A DNA stretch of 64,000 nucleotides, taken from positions 149,433-213,432 of the forward strand of contig JBBSJP010000003.1 in assembly GCA_038257155.1 (NCBI GenBank). The letters run 5' to 3'. The translations under genes were made by a program, and so were the position numbers. Below the pieces are notes generated by a model that worked only from the letters and a program-made list of their open reading frames with translations, ran no database searches and was not told where the DNA came from. The stretch comes from JANJTY01 sp038257155 (GTDB taxonomy: Bacteria; Pseudomonadota; Gammaproteobacteria; Xanthomonadales; Xanthomonadaceae). Position 1 is the stretch's first letter; the number at the start of each line of letters is the position of its first letter. Shown here piece by piece: positions 17,357-26,768 of this stretch.

Positions 17357-20300
17357 CGGCCGTCTCCAGGGAAAGCGCCTGTGCCTGCGGATCCATGTCC
17401 AGCAGGTCCTGCAGTTCGGGCGGCAGCGATTCCCGCAAGCCCTCCAGGGCATCACGGGCCGCAGCCAGGGCGGAGGCTGAACCCTGCTGGTTGCCAGCGG
17501 CCTGCATGGCTGCAGCACCGAGCGCATGCAGTCGAAACGCCGCAGCGCAATCGCCGCGCGTGCGCAGCAGGTCGGTCGACTCGCCATATGCCAGCAACGC
17601 TTCCTCATGCTGCTTGGCTGAAAGGGCGTCACGCATACGCTGTTCCAGGGCGGCAATCTGGAGTGGCACGTGGCCGAGCTGTTGGGCCTGCAGCCCGAGG
17701 TCTGCGGCGTCTCCTCCCGGCAGGGCCGCCCAGATTTTCAGCGCCCGCACGCCGGCCCGCTCGGCCAGTTCTCTCGCCAGGCGCCGGCTTTCGACATTGC
17801 TGTCAGAGTGAGCCAGCAGGATCGCCGCCAGTGCGCGTTGCTCCAGGGCCGCCTCCTGCAGTTCCGGCGCCAGGTCGGTCAGTGCCTTGCGCACGCCTTC
17901 GCGATCGCCAACCACCAGGCGGGCGCGGGCGCGCAGCAGGTGCGCGTCGAGCAGTCCGCGACGATCGTCGCGTTCACGAAACAGCAACTCGGCGCGCTCC
18001 AGTTGCGACAAGGCCTGTGCCAGTTGTCCCTGCACGATGTCCAGCTCGGCCAGGTTGCGCAGCGAGACTGCCGATTCCTCGGCCAGCTGCAGGCGCTCGG
18101 CGCGTTGCAGCGAGTCCTGCAGCAGGCTGCGCGATTCCTCCCAGCGCCCGCGTACCTGGGCAAGCAGCCCCAGGTTCTGCGCGGCACGCACCTCGCCGCG
18201 CGGGTCGTCGAGGCGGGCATAGGCTTCGGCCGTCTGGCGCCAGAATGCCTGCGCACTGTCGTAGTCGCCCAGCTGGTACTGCACGAAACCGATGTCGTTG
18301 GTGTTCTCCGCGGCGCCGCGCGCGTCGCCGCCCAGTTCACGCTGGCGCAGGCTGCGGCGATAGGCTGCCAGCGCGCCGCTGTAGTCGCCGCGCTCCTCGG
18401 CAATCAGTCCGAGCTCGCGCTCGATTGCGGCCAGGGTGGCACGGTCCTCGAGCGCTTCGGCGTGGCCGCTGGCCTCGCCAAGCAGCGCTTCGGCTTCATC
18501 GAGTTCACCGCGAAAAGTGGCGAGCTGGGCCAGGTTGCGCAGGCTCGCGGCGATGCCACGGCGATCTTCGAGGCTACGACGCAGACGCAGGGCGAGGCTG
18601 TACTGTTCGGCAGCATCGGCGCTCTGGCCCAGTCGCGCATAACCGATACCCAGTGCATTGGCGCTTTCGGCCTCGCCAAACACCTGTCGACTGCGCTTGT
18701 AGAGCACCAGCGCGCGCAGCAGGTAGTCGTCCACCGCTCGCCGCGCATCGCCCTGCAGGATTGCGAACTTGCCGAGCAGAAACCAGGCGCGCGGATCATC
18801 GGCATCGCGCGCCACCAGGCTCTGCAGGCGCGCGCTCGCGCCGGCGTGATCTCCCGATTCGCCCTGCAACTGGGCCAGGCGCAGAGTCGCAGCGAGATCG
18901 TCCGGCAGCGACTGCAGGCGGGCGTCGAGTGCGCTCATGCCTGCGTCTGTTTCATCCAGGATCAGCCCTGCCAGCGCCTTTGTGTGGGCACTGAGGGCCG
19001 GCGATCGGATGCTTTCCTGCGCCTGTTGCAGCGCCGACTCGGCCTCCACCCAATGCCCGGTGAGCAGTGCGGTATCGGCCAGCTCCAGCCAGGCAGCCGC
19101 GTAGTCCGTTTGTGCTTCGAGTGCGGCCTGCAGCGCCGGCAAGGCCTGCGCCGGACGGCCTGCACGACGCAACTCGAGCGCCTGGCCGTAAAGATCCAGC
19201 GCGACGTGAGACTGGGGCAGCAAACTGCTGGGAAACCTGCCGGATGGTGAATGTGCTGCTGCGAGCTGCTGGGCAAAGTCACGCGTCACTTCCAGCAATG
19301 TCGCAGCTTGGGCTTCGAAGCGGCGTGTGCGGCCAGCCGCCTGCCACTCGCCAGCGATGCGCAGGCCGGAATCGGTGTGCATCAGCTGCAGGAAGAGTTG
19401 TTGCCGCGCCGGGACCAGTTTCTGCAGCGCCTCGGCATCAATCGGACTGGCGTCGGGAAGGCCGAACTGGACTGCTGCCTGCTGGGTACGCTCGCCATCC
19501 ACAACAGCAAGCCCGGGGAGATCGGCCAGACCCTGACGCAGGTGTTCGACTGCCGCCGTCCATGCTGGTTGCAATTCGGCTCCGGCGGGTTCTGCCCAGA
19601 CCAGCAGACGATCCGGCGGCAACGGCGCTGATTGCCACGGCGCCAGAAGCAGGATTGTCGCGAACAGGGCAAGCAGCCCGGCAATGCCGATGGCGAGGCC
19701 AGCGCGGCGACCCGGGCGCAGATCGAGCGGCACCCGTCGTGCATCGATTGCGGTGATTACCGCCTGCGCATCAGGGAATCGATGGGAGGGTCGGGGTTGC
19801 AGCAATCTGGACACCAGGCGTGCCACCCAGGAGGGTAGCTCGGGGCGTATGCGGGTAACTGGCGGTGGTGCCTGCAGCATGCGTCGGGTCATGGACTCCG
19901 AAAGGGTGGCGCCGGCAAAGGCAGGCTGACCGGTCAGCATTTCGTGCAGAAGCAGGCCCAGCGCATACAGGTCGCTGCGGCCATCAACGCTCTCACCACT
20001 GGCCTGTTCAGGAGACAGGTAGCCGGGCGTGCCGACGATCCCGCCGGTATGCGTCAATCCACCGCTGCCTAGCGAACGGGCCACGCCGAAGTCGCTGATC
20101 CGCGCCCGACCTTCCTGATCGATGAGCACATTGGAAGGCTTCAGATCGCGATGTACCACGCCGCAGGTGTGCGCTGCGCCAAGACCCTCGGCCAGGTCGC
20201 GCGCGATGCGCAGGGCCTCCTCCAAGGGCAAGACGCCGCGTCGATCAAGAATGCGCTCCAGTCCCTCGCCTTCGATCAGATCCATGCTGATCAGCCAGCG

Positions 20301-20609
20301 GTCTCCATGTCTGGCAATGTCGTGGATCCGCACCACATTTCGGCTCGATACCTGGCGTGCCAGCAGCAGTTCCTGGCGGAATCGATCGAATGCTCCGGGA
20401 CGGCTGGCCAGCTCGGGACGCAGCAGCTTGACCGCGACCGGTACGCCAAGGGCGGTGTCGGTGGCGCGGTACACAACGCCCATGCCGCCGACACCGAGCA
20501 GGGACTCGATGCGGAAACGATCGGCCAGCAGTGTGCCAGGCGGATAGTCGGCAGCCTCATGCAGGCCGGTACGGGTGGGTTCCAGCGCTGCGCGCTCGTC
20601 CGGACTCAT
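17349..20609 (-). CDS. Membrane-anchored Ser/Thr protein kinase with TPR-like region
   Basis: A 1086-residue Hanks-type kinase. The kinase domain (about residues 30-300) has the glycine loop LLGVGGMGVVYRATD, Lys61 (VAVK), the catalytic HRDLKPSN, DFG (ISDFGVARS) and GTPGYLSPEQ. A transmembrane helix (AGLAIGIAGLLALFATILLL) follows at about residue 325. The remaining 700 residues are helical TPR-like repeats (for instance YARLGQSADAAEQYSLALRL). The start overlaps the stop of the FHA gene (ATGA) and the end overlaps the histidine kinase start. Known kinases of this layout bind partners with the repeat region; the substrate is unknown. Confidence 0.92.
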   Translation of the reverse strand: MSPDERAALEPTRTGLHEAADYPPGTLLADRFRIESLLGVGGMGVVYRATDTALGVPVAVKLLRPELASRPGAFDRFRQELLLARQVSSRNVVRIHDIARHGDRWLISMDLIEGEGLERILDRRGVLPLEEALRIARDLAEGLGAAHTCGVVHRDLKPSNVLIDQEGRARISDFGVARSLGSGGLTHTGGIVGTPGYLSPEQASGESVDGRSDLYALGLLLHEMLTGQPAFAGATLSESMTRRMLQAPPPVTRIRPELPSWVARLVSRLLQPRPSHRFPDAQAVITAIDARRVPLDLRPGRRAGLAIGIAGLLALFATILLLAPWQSAPLPPDRLLVWAEPAGAELQPAWTAAVEHLRQGLADLPGLAVVDGERTQQAAVQFGLPDASPIDAEALQKLVPARQQLFLQLMHTDSGLRIAGEWQAAGRTRRFEAQAATLLEVTRDFAQQLAAAHSPSGRFPSSLLPQSHVALDLYGQALELRRAGRPAQALPALQAALEAQTDYAAAWLELADTALLTGHWVEAESALQQAQESIRSPALSAHTKALAGLILDETDAGMSALDARLQSLPDDLAATLRLAQLQGESGDHAGASARLQSLVARDADDPRAWFLLGKFAILQGDARRAVDDYLLRALVLYKRSRQVFGEAESANALGIGYARLGQSADAAEQYSLALRLRRSLEDRRGIAASLRNLAQLATFRGELDEAEALLGEASGHAEALEDRATLAAIERELGLIAEERGDYSGALAAYRRSLRQRELGGDARGAAENTNDIGFVQYQLGDYDSAQAFWRQTAEAYARLDDPRGEVRAAQNLGLLAQVRGRWEESRSLLQDSLQRAERLQLAEESAVSLRNLAELDIVQGQLAQALSQLERAELLFRERDDRRGLLDAHLLRARARLVVGDREGVRKALTDLAPELQEAALEQRALAAILLAHSDSNVESRRLARELAERAGVRALKIWAALPGGDAADLGLQAQQLGHVPLQIAALEQRMRDALSAKQHEEALLAYGESTDLLRTRGDCAAAFRLHALGAAAMQAAGNQQGSASALAAARDALEGLRESLPPELQDLLDMDPQAQALSLETADG

Positions 20610-21490
20610 GCGCCGGCGCCCGCATGGGCGGCCAGCACGTCCTTCCACGGCTGCTGATTGCCCAGGCTGGATAAGGCCTCGATCTCGCTACGGGCCGCAA
20701 TCCAGAGTGCCGCCCGTTCGCAAAACGCTGCAAGCAGTTCGAGGTCAAACTCCGACAGCGCTTCGCCAGGTTCGCGACTGTCGGCGTAGATCGTGCCGAT
20801 CAGCGTGTCGCCATCAAGCAGGGGCAGGCAGAGCAGGCAGCGCAGGCCACCCTGCAGGACGGAGGGGCGGGCGGCCAACCCGGGGTCGGATCGCGTCTCG
20901 TTGATCACCACCGGGGCGCGGCGCGCCAGAGCGCGCTGCACCGCACCGATGCTGCCACTGAATTCCCGCCGCGCCAGTGTGTGCGACGCGACGCCACGGG
21001 TTGCAGCAACCTGCAGTTCGCTGCCTTCGCCCAGCAGCAGGAAGCCTCGATCGCAGCCCGACAGTTCGCAGACTGATTCAAGCGTTTCTCGCAACAGATC
21101 TGGCAGTGCGGTGCATTCCTGCAGACTGTTTGCCCGGGCGAGCGAACTCTGCCTGAGGAACTCGCCGCGTTGCATGCTGGTGTTTGCCTCGTCACGCGTC
21201 ACCTCTTGCAACTGGCAGGCGACATCGCCGAACCGCAGCCAGGTGGGAAAGTGCAGTTCGGCTTCCTCGACCCGCATACCCTCGGCGAAGCTGCCGTTCT
21301 TGCTGCCCAGATCGCGCAGCCGCCAGCGGCCGTTCTCGGTAATCAACTCGGCGTGGCGACGCGACACCGAGGCATGATCAAGGCGCAGAGCGCAGTCAAG
21401 TTCGCGCCCGATACCCAGCGTCGGTCCCTCGGAAAGGAATCGAAGCAGGGCCGGTCCATCCGGCATGTGCGCGACGAGGCGTATGGGCAT
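20606..21490 (-). CDS. FHA and GAF domain protein
   Basis: A 294-residue cytoplasmic protein. Residues 20-95 are a forkhead-associated domain, which binds phosphothreonine: IGRELDCALRLDHASVSRRH and LRDLGSKNGSFAEG carry the conserved Gly-Arg, Ser-Arg-His and Asn-Gly positions. Residues 125-275 are a GAF domain (SGCDRGFLLLGEGSELQVAA, LCLPLLDGDTLIGTIYADS). It is the first gene of the signalling operon and overlaps the Ser/Thr kinase gene by four bases, so it is a likely phospho-partner of that kinase. The ligand of the GAF domain is unknown. Confidence 0.9.
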   Translation of the reverse strand: MPIRLVAHMPDGPALLRFLSEGPTLGIGRELDCALRLDHASVSRRHAELITENGRWRLRDLGSKNGSFAEGMRVEEAELHFPTWLRFGDVACQLQEVTRDEANTSMQRGEFLRQSSLARANSLQECTALPDLLRETLESVCELSGCDRGFLLLGEGSELQVAATRGVASHTLARREFSGSIGAVQRALARRAPVVINETRSDPGLAARPSVLQGGLRCLLCLPLLDGDTLIGTIYADSREPGEALSEFDLELLAAFCERAALWIAARSEIEALSSLGNQQPWKDVLAAHAGAGA

Positions 21491-21540
21491 ACGCCCATCT
21501 TATCCCTCCGGCTGGCGCCCGGTGCTGGGCCCGGCCGCGA

Positions 21541-22377
21541 TCAGATTCCGTAGTCGCGTAGATAGCCGATACTGAATTTCAGAGTAGCCGCGCCCGCCAG
21601 CAGTTCACCTGCGCTGTTGTGCTGGTCGCGCAATGCACGCCACTGCGCCGGAATGCCGACACCGGCGTGCAACGAGACATAGGCACTGAACGCGTCCAGT
21701 TCGGTGATCGCATCGGCCCAGCGCTCGTCCTTTGCCGCTTTCTCGGCGGCATCAAGGTGCGTATTCAGGGCGCTGCTGTGCGTCTTGGACAAGGCGGCGA
21801 TCTCGCTGCGCAGCCACATGGTCTTCTCTGCGATTACCGTCGCGCTGGGCCGCAGATCGGTAAGGATCAGGAACTGCGAGAAGGCACCGGAACTGCTGCG
21901 CGCACGCACGCTGCCGGCAATCACTTCGCGCGTGATATCGCGAAAATCGCCGCCCAGCGGGGCCTTGAATACACGGAACGGGCTTCCCGCGGTGTAGGCC
22001 AGCAGATGGGTGTGGATCTCGGCGCTGAACGTGCGACGAAAACTCAGGCCACCAAGATTGGGCGGCTCGACGGTGATCAACAGTGGCAACGCCGCTGGCA
22101 GGCTGGTGAAGGTCGGGTCTGGCAGTCGGGCAAGCAGTGCGGGGTCGTTCGGACTTACCAATTGCGCACTGATACCGAGGCTGGCTCCGGTCAGGCCGCT
22201 GGCGTCATCGAAGCTCAGAAGAAGGTCTGCCAGTGGTACCACGCCACCGCCGATGCTTGCGCTCGCAGAATTGCCGGCAATCGACACGCTGACCGGAACC
22301 GGCTGTGCCAGCACCGTCGCCAGGGGCGCGATCCACAGCAGGATCGACAGCAGGCAGGGTTTCACGCAACCACACAT
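21541..22377 (-). CDS. Exported protein of unknown function
   Basis: I do not recognise the family. From ATG 22377 it is 278 residues with a signal peptide (VKPCLLSILLWIAPLATVLA followed by QP), then a beta-rich part (VPVSVSIAGNSASASIGGGV) and a helical C-terminal half with Trp-containing helices (AAEKAAKDERWADAITELDA). An ATG ten codons upstream is less likely because it would put a hydrophilic stretch before the signal peptide. It is transcribed in the same direction as the signalling operon, 50 bp downstream of nothing obvious, and diverges from the SLH protease gene. Confidence 0.7.
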   Translation of the reverse strand: MCGCVKPCLLSILLWIAPLATVLAQPVPVSVSIAGNSASASIGGGVVPLADLLLSFDDASGLTGASLGISAQLVSPNDPALLARLPDPTFTSLPAALPLLITVEPPNLGGLSFRRTFSAEIHTHLLAYTAGSPFRVFKAPLGGDFRDITREVIAGSVRARSSSGAFSQFLILTDLRPSATVIAEKTMWLRSEIAALSKTHSSALNTHLDAAEKAAKDERWADAITELDAFSAYVSLHAGVGIPAQWRALRDQHNSAGELLAGAATLKFSIGYLRDYGI

Positions 22378-22612
22378 TGTTTCAGTTCCTCCAGTCGGGC
22401 GTCGCAAGACGCGCAGACGGTAACCGCGGACGCTGGATTCCGGTTCGTTCCCTGAACTGGCGATTCCATGAACTTAGGCCAATCCAGGGTGCGGGTCCAT
22501 AGGTGTTTTCCCCCACGCCACCTGAGGGCTTTCCCGGATCGTGGCGGCCATCACGGTTCTGCACGCTATCCACGCCGCAGTTCCCAACCCTTCACAGACC
22601 TGGAGCACCATC

Positions 22613-25093
22613 GTGAAACTGACTCGCCGCAACGCCCTGAAACTGTCCATTTTGGCCGCCGGTATGCTTTCCAGCGGTTTGTCGCTGGCCGCAGCCGAGC
22701 TCGATCCCGTGCTTTCGAACATGCTGGGTTCGGCCCTGCCGGGCGATCGCCTCGAAGTGGTCATCAGCTATGCCCAGTCCAGTCCGGTGCGCGCCGATCA
22801 GCTCGCTGCGCTCACCCAGCTGGGCATCGATCAGGCGCTGAGCATGCAGAGCCTGCCGATCGCGGGTGCGCTGGCAACGCCGGCCCAGATCCAGTCGCTG
22901 GCCGCGCGCGATGATGTGGCTTCGATCTATTTCAATGCACCGCTGCAGTACATGAACCTCGATTCGCGCCGCATCAGCGGTGCGGCGCGCGCGGTCGACA
23001 ATCCGGGTGACTTCGGGCGCGTGCTGCCCTACAGCGGCATGGGAGTCACGGTGCTGGTGAACGACTCGGGTGTCGACGCCACCCATATGGATCTGAGCTA
23101 TGGCAACCATGTGGTCGAAAATGTGCAGGGATTGACCAATTTGCGCGCGGTTTCCGACGCATTGCCGGTGACCTATCTCGAGGGTCAACTCAACACCGAT
23201 CTTGGTTCGGGACACGGCACCCACTGTGCCGGCACCGTGGGTGGCACCGGCGAGCGTTCCGCTGGTGAACAGCGTGGCGCAGCACCTGGCGCGGACCTGG
23301 TCGGCTATGGCTCGGGCGGCGTGCTGCTGATCCTGGATGCGGTGGGCGGCATCGATTACGCGGTAACCAATCAGTTCCGGTTTCGCAGCCCGATCCGCAT
23401 CACCAGCAATTCCTGGGGCAGCTCGGGCACGTTTGATCCGCTCAACCCGGTGAACATCGCCACCTATGAAGCCTTCAAGCGCGGCATCGTCAGCGTGTTC
23501 GCTGCCGGCAACGATGGCCCGGGCGAGGACACCCATAATCCCTATGCGCAGGCGCCCTGGGTGATCTCGGTCGGCGCAGGCGACAAGCAAGGCCGGCTGG
23601 CCGATTTCTCTTCGCGCGGCAAGCGTGGCGAGACTGGCACCTTCACCGTGCCGGACGGCAGCGAATGGACCTATGTCAACGAGCCCACCATCGTCGCGAC
23701 CGGCGTCGATGTGATCTCGACCCGCGCGGTGACCGGTTCCTTGCCTGCCCTGGCTGCGCCGCAGGACGTGGAGATGATCCCCACCGAGCAGCTGCCTTTC
23801 TATACGGTCATGAGTGGTACCTCGATGGCCACCCCGCACGTGGCTGGCATTGCCGCGCTGGTGCTCGAAGCCAACCCCGACCTTGATCCCCTGGAGCTCA
23901 AGGACCTGCTGCAGCGCACCGCCAGCAACATGAGCGGTCGCGAAAGCTGGGAGGTGGGCGCAGGTCACGTCGATGCGTACGCGGCCCTGGTTGAGGCAGC
24001 CGGCTTGCGCGGCGACTTTGGCGACACCGTCAATGCCATGCGCAGCTTCCATGCAAACGCCTTGTTGCAGCCGGGTGCCAGCCAGCCGTTCTCGGTCGAT
24101 TTCTCACCGGTGGGACCAACCGGCGAGATGCAGTTCGAGGTAGGTGAGCAGAGCGCGTGGGTCAGCGCCAGGGCGACGATCGACAGCAATACCCTCGCTC
24201 TCGTCCTGATCGATCCGGATGGCGTGCGCTACGGTTCGGCGATTGCTTTGCCCCTGCTTGGCTCCACCGTGGTGACCAGCGCGCCGGCCAAACCCGGAAC
24301 CTGGACGGTGACCGTGCGCGGGGTGGGTTCGGTTTCCGGTGTCGCACTTGATCCGGCTGGAGCGACCAACGGTTATGGCGTGCCCGGCACCGTGCAGGGA
24401 ACCGTAAGCCTCCTCGACAGTGCCGGATTCACTGGCATGAACGATGTCGCCAATCATGAGGCGCGCGGCGCCATCGAGTTCGCCGTGTCGCGGCGCCTGA
24501 TTGATGGCTATTCCGATCGCCTGTTCCGTCCCGATGCGGCTCTGCGTCGCAGCGAACTGGCGGACTACCTGAGCATGGGCATCAGTCTGCGTCAGCGGCT
24601 GCCCAACAACGGTGGTGCCAGCTTTGCCGATGTGTCGCTCTCGCACCCGGCCTACGCATTCGTTGAAGCGGCCACTGCGAGTGGCGGCGCCCTTCGCGAC
24701 TTGCAGCAGTCCCAGAATGGCGTGATCCGCCCGATCAATGGCAGTTTCAAGCCGAACGCCAATGTGACCCGGCTCGACCTGGCCTATGCACTGGTGCAGA
24801 GTCTGGCCTTGCAGTCGGAAGCGCAGTCCTTCAACGGAGATCTGACGGCATTCATCAACGGCCAGCGCGTTCCGGTTCTGGATGCAGCGAGCATTCCCGC
24901 CAACATGCGCGGGTATGTGCAGCTTGCGCTCGACGCAGGACTGATCAACGCACGCTTCGCGCTGAAGCAGGGTCCGTTCGATCTTCAGCCCACCCTTGTT
25001 GCTTACTTCGACCCTGGCCAGGCGGTAACGCGCGCAGCCTATGCGGTGGCGGCCGGACGTTACCTCACACAGTTCACCCAAGCCATTCCCTGA
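22613..25093 (+). CDS. Secreted subtilisin-like (S8) peptidase with SLH-like C-terminus
   Basis: An 826-residue exported protease. The N-terminus KLTRRNALKLSILAAGMLSS has a twin-arginine-like pattern before a hydrophobic core. The S8 triad is Asp151 (VNDSGVDATH), His201 (GHGTHC) and Ser404 (SGTSMATPHVAGIAAL). A beta domain follows, then from about residue 610 S-layer-homology-like repeats (RLIDGYSDRLFRPDAALRRS and the weaker FKPNANVTRLDLAYALVQS). GTG 22613 is the only start placing the signal at the N-terminus; TGGAGC lies 7 bp upstream. SLH repeats usually anchor proteins to the cell envelope. Confidence 0.88.
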   Translation: MKLTRRNALKLSILAAGMLSSGLSLAAAELDPVLSNMLGSALPGDRLEVVISYAQSSPVRADQLAALTQLGIDQALSMQSLPIAGALATPAQIQSLAARDDVASIYFNAPLQYMNLDSRRISGAARAVDNPGDFGRVLPYSGMGVTVLVNDSGVDATHMDLSYGNHVVENVQGLTNLRAVSDALPVTYLEGQLNTDLGSGHGTHCAGTVGGTGERSAGEQRGAAPGADLVGYGSGGVLLILDAVGGIDYAVTNQFRFRSPIRITSNSWGSSGTFDPLNPVNIATYEAFKRGIVSVFAAGNDGPGEDTHNPYAQAPWVISVGAGDKQGRLADFSSRGKRGETGTFTVPDGSEWTYVNEPTIVATGVDVISTRAVTGSLPALAAPQDVEMIPTEQLPFYTVMSGTSMATPHVAGIAALVLEANPDLDPLELKDLLQRTASNMSGRESWEVGAGHVDAYAALVEAAGLRGDFGDTVNAMRSFHANALLQPGASQPFSVDFSPVGPTGEMQFEVGEQSAWVSARATIDSNTLALVLIDPDGVRYGSAIALPLLGSTVVTSAPAKPGTWTVTVRGVGSVSGVALDPAGATNGYGVPGTVQGTVSLLDSAGFTGMNDVANHEARGAIEFAVSRRLIDGYSDRLFRPDAALRRSELADYLSMGISLRQRLPNNGGASFADVSLSHPAYAFVEAATASGGALRDLQQSQNGVIRPINGSFKPNANVTRLDLAYALVQSLALQSEAQSFNGDLTAFINGQRVPVLDAASIPANMRGYVQLALDAGLINARFALKQGPFDLQPTLVAYFDPGQAVTRAAYAVAAGRYLTQFTQAIP

Positions 25094-25142
25094 ATCTTTC
25101 CGCTGCGTCCTTTACTCCCCGGCGAGGACATCCGGAAAGTAC

Positions 25143-25170
25143 GATCGGCCCGGAGCAATCCGGGCCGATC
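25143..25170 (+). terminator. Terminator hairpin after the SLH protease
   Basis: GATCGGCCCGGA, GCAA tetraloop, TCCGGGCCGATC, then CCCTTT. The 12-bp stem is perfect. It lies between converging genes and may serve both. Confidence 0.7.
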
Positions 25171-25236
25171 CCTTTGCAGGCGCTGACTGCTCCAGCCGGC
25201 TCTGGGAGGATGCAGGACTGGTGAAGATTCGAGCCG

Positions 25237-25728
25237 TCAGCGCAGCACGTTCTCAAGGCCCGGAGCCGAATTGAGCAGGCTCGAAAAATCAAAATCCTCG
25301 TTCCGGTTGCGTGGCTCGGAGCTGCGGATCTTGCCCTGCAGCTGGTAGCGGACCGAACCACTACGCAGGGCTTCCTTCAGCGCCGCCCCGGCAACCGCAG
25401 ACGGTGTGATGCTGGTCCGAACGAGTTCGGCCGAGCTGGCTGGTACATCCAGCCCAGGCGCAAGCGACACCCGCGCCGCCTCGTGCCCGGCCACATCGAA
25501 CCGCGCCTCGACCGTCTCCATGCGCATGCCGACGTTGCTGAAGTTCTGCAAGCGGAACGCCACCGACCAGGTTCCATCGGGCTCGATGCGCAGTTCCTGC
25601 ACGCTCATGCTGGGCGGAAAGAGCTTTTGCTTGACACCGGTTCCGCCGCCGCAGGCCGACAGCAGCAGGGCGCAAAGTCCGGCGGCGAAAATGTGGCGCA
25701 GATTTCTGCGCAAGGGTATTTGAAGCAC
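25237..25728 (-). CDS. Putative lipoprotein with LEA-type beta domain
   Basis: A 163-residue lipoprotein. The N-terminus has a positively charged start (RRNLRH), a hydrophobic stretch and the lipobox LLSAC followed by GGG, so the mature protein should be lipid-anchored. The rest (VQELRIEPDGTWSVAFRLQN, FDVAGHEAARVSLAPGLDVP) resembles LEA_2-type beta-sandwich proteins; this is a weak resemblance. GTG 25728 is chosen as start because GGAG is 8 bp upstream and it precedes the signal directly. It converges with the SLH protease gene. Confidence 0.7.
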   Translation of the reverse strand: MLQIPLRRNLRHIFAAGLCALLLSACGGGTGVKQKLFPPSMSVQELRIEPDGTWSVAFRLQNFSNVGMRMETVEARFDVAGHEAARVSLAPGLDVPASSAELVRTSITPSAVAGAALKEALRSGSVRYQLQGKIRSSEPRNRNEDFDFSSLLNSAPGLENVLR

Positions 25729-25865
25729 GGTTGAGTCTCCGGCACGTTGGGCGAGGCCGAGCATAACAGGGCAGGAGCGGGTGCTTTGCGTGCCGATCCT
25801 TGTCAACAACGCGGCGTGCCGGTTTGTGCACATACCTGCGACGCAAACACGCGCAAAATGCCCGC

Positions 25866-26342
25866 ATGCAAACGACCAAGCGTGGCTGGAAATCCTGGGT
25901 AGGCTTGTTGCTGTTCCTGGTGCTGGCCTTTTTGGCGGCGTCACCCGGTGCGCTGTTTCCCCCCGGCGCGTGGTACGCATCCCTGCAACCTCCGTTCTAT
26001 GCACCGCCAAACTGGATTTTCGGACCGGTCTGGACCCTGCTTTACATCGGCATCGCGGTTTCCGGTTGGCTGGTCTGGCGACGCCGTGGCCTGCAAACAA
26101 GGGAAATGGGCCTCTGGGCCATGCAGCTACTGCTCAACGCCCTTTGGACGCCCCTGTTTTTCGGCCTCAACTGGCTAGGCGTCGCCCTGGTCGAAATGGC
26201 GCTGTTGTGGCTGGCGATCCTGGTGTGCACGCGTGCTTTCTGGAACGTGAGCCGCCCGGCATCCGTCCTGCTGATGCCTTACCTGGTGTGGGTCAGTTTT
26301 GCGTGGCTGCTCAATGCGGGCTTCTGGTGGCTCAATCGCTGA
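25866..26342 (+). CDS. tspO: TspO/MBR family tryptophan-rich sensory protein
   Basis: A 158-residue five-helix membrane protein of the TspO family, which binds porphyrins and related ligands. Conserved positions are visible: PPFYAPPNWIFGPVWTLLYI, LLLNALWTPLFFGLNWLGVA and LVWVSFAWLLNAGFWWLN. ATG 25866 gives the usual length. It is the last core gene before the tRNA-Phe island, 144 bp from the island's left end. Confidence 0.93.
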   Translation: MQTTKRGWKSWVGLLLFLVLAFLAASPGALFPPGAWYASLQPPFYAPPNWIFGPVWTLLYIGIAVSGWLVWRRRGLQTREMGLWAMQLLLNALWTPLFFGLNWLGVALVEMALLWLAILVCTRAFWNVSRPASVLLMPYLVWVSFAWLLNAGFWWLNR

Positions 26343-26485
26343 ACTCGTCAACAGATGCACCGCAACCGAGCCTTCGGCCTTGAGGCAAGTTGATCTTGTG
26401 ACGCAATGCCGTGAGCCCCTCTCCCGCACGCGGGGCTCGGCGCACCGGATACGTAAGGCGAAGCGCGGGGACAGGTCTTGCGGAA

Positions 26486-26534
26486 ATGGTGGCCGGGGAC
26501 GGAATCGAACCGCCGACACGGGGATTTTCAATCC
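26486..26534 (-). repeat. Island attachment repeat, tRNA-distal copy
   Basis: Forty-nine bases identical to 37153-37201. The copy corresponds to the 3' part of tRNA-Phe from the anticodon loop through the CCA end, on the minus strand. After base 26534 the sequence diverges (GCTAGCGGGG instead of CCTGCTCTAC). It marks the outer end of the island; the crossover lies within it. Confidence 0.92.
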
Positions 26535-26742
26535 GCTAGCGGGGTTTTTCCAAGTCGTTGTTCATAAAGTGTTTCCGATGCTGCAGGCCTTTCTATACCT
26601 AGCTTTCAATTGTTCGCAAGGGGATAACATGCCATCATAAGCCATCGCATTTGGTGAACAATTCACCGGACACACGCCGGACACAGAACGCCAACACGGG
26701 GACACACCCGACACGGGGATTCTGATCCAAGACACGGGGATT
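26515..26742 (+). repeat. GACACGGGGATT direct repeats upstream of integrase
   Basis: GACACGGGGATT occurs at 26515-26526 (inside the attachment repeat), 26710-26721 and 26731-26742, and once more in the tRNA at 37182-37193. The last two copies lie within 60 bp of the integrase start. They look like integrase binding sites or copied core sequence. Confidence 0.65.
26666..26684 (+). repeat. Paired CCGGACAC site, left end
   Basis: CCGGACACACGCCGGACAC contains two CCGGACAC boxes 11 bp apart. The same 19-mer with one change (T for C) is at 37064-37082 near the other island end, in the same orientation. Candidate integrase arm-type sites. Confidence 0.65.
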
Positions 26743-26768
26743 CCGTGTCCGGCGACATCGGAGGAAGC

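Larger units (their letters stand above)
26343..26768. other. Island left junction and integrase upstream region
   Basis: No gene in 426 bp. It contains a short GAGCCCCTC..CGGGGCTC inverted element (26411-26437), the 49-bp tRNA-Phe duplication (26486-26534), then integrase-type repeats of GACACGGGGATT and CCGGACAC up to the integrase ribosome-binding site GGAGGAAGC. Confidence 0.7.

Noticed and set aside
26299..26640. Plus-strand frame with GGRGRNRTADTGIF
   Set aside because: This peptide is the translated tRNA-Phe fragment and is a common false annotation.
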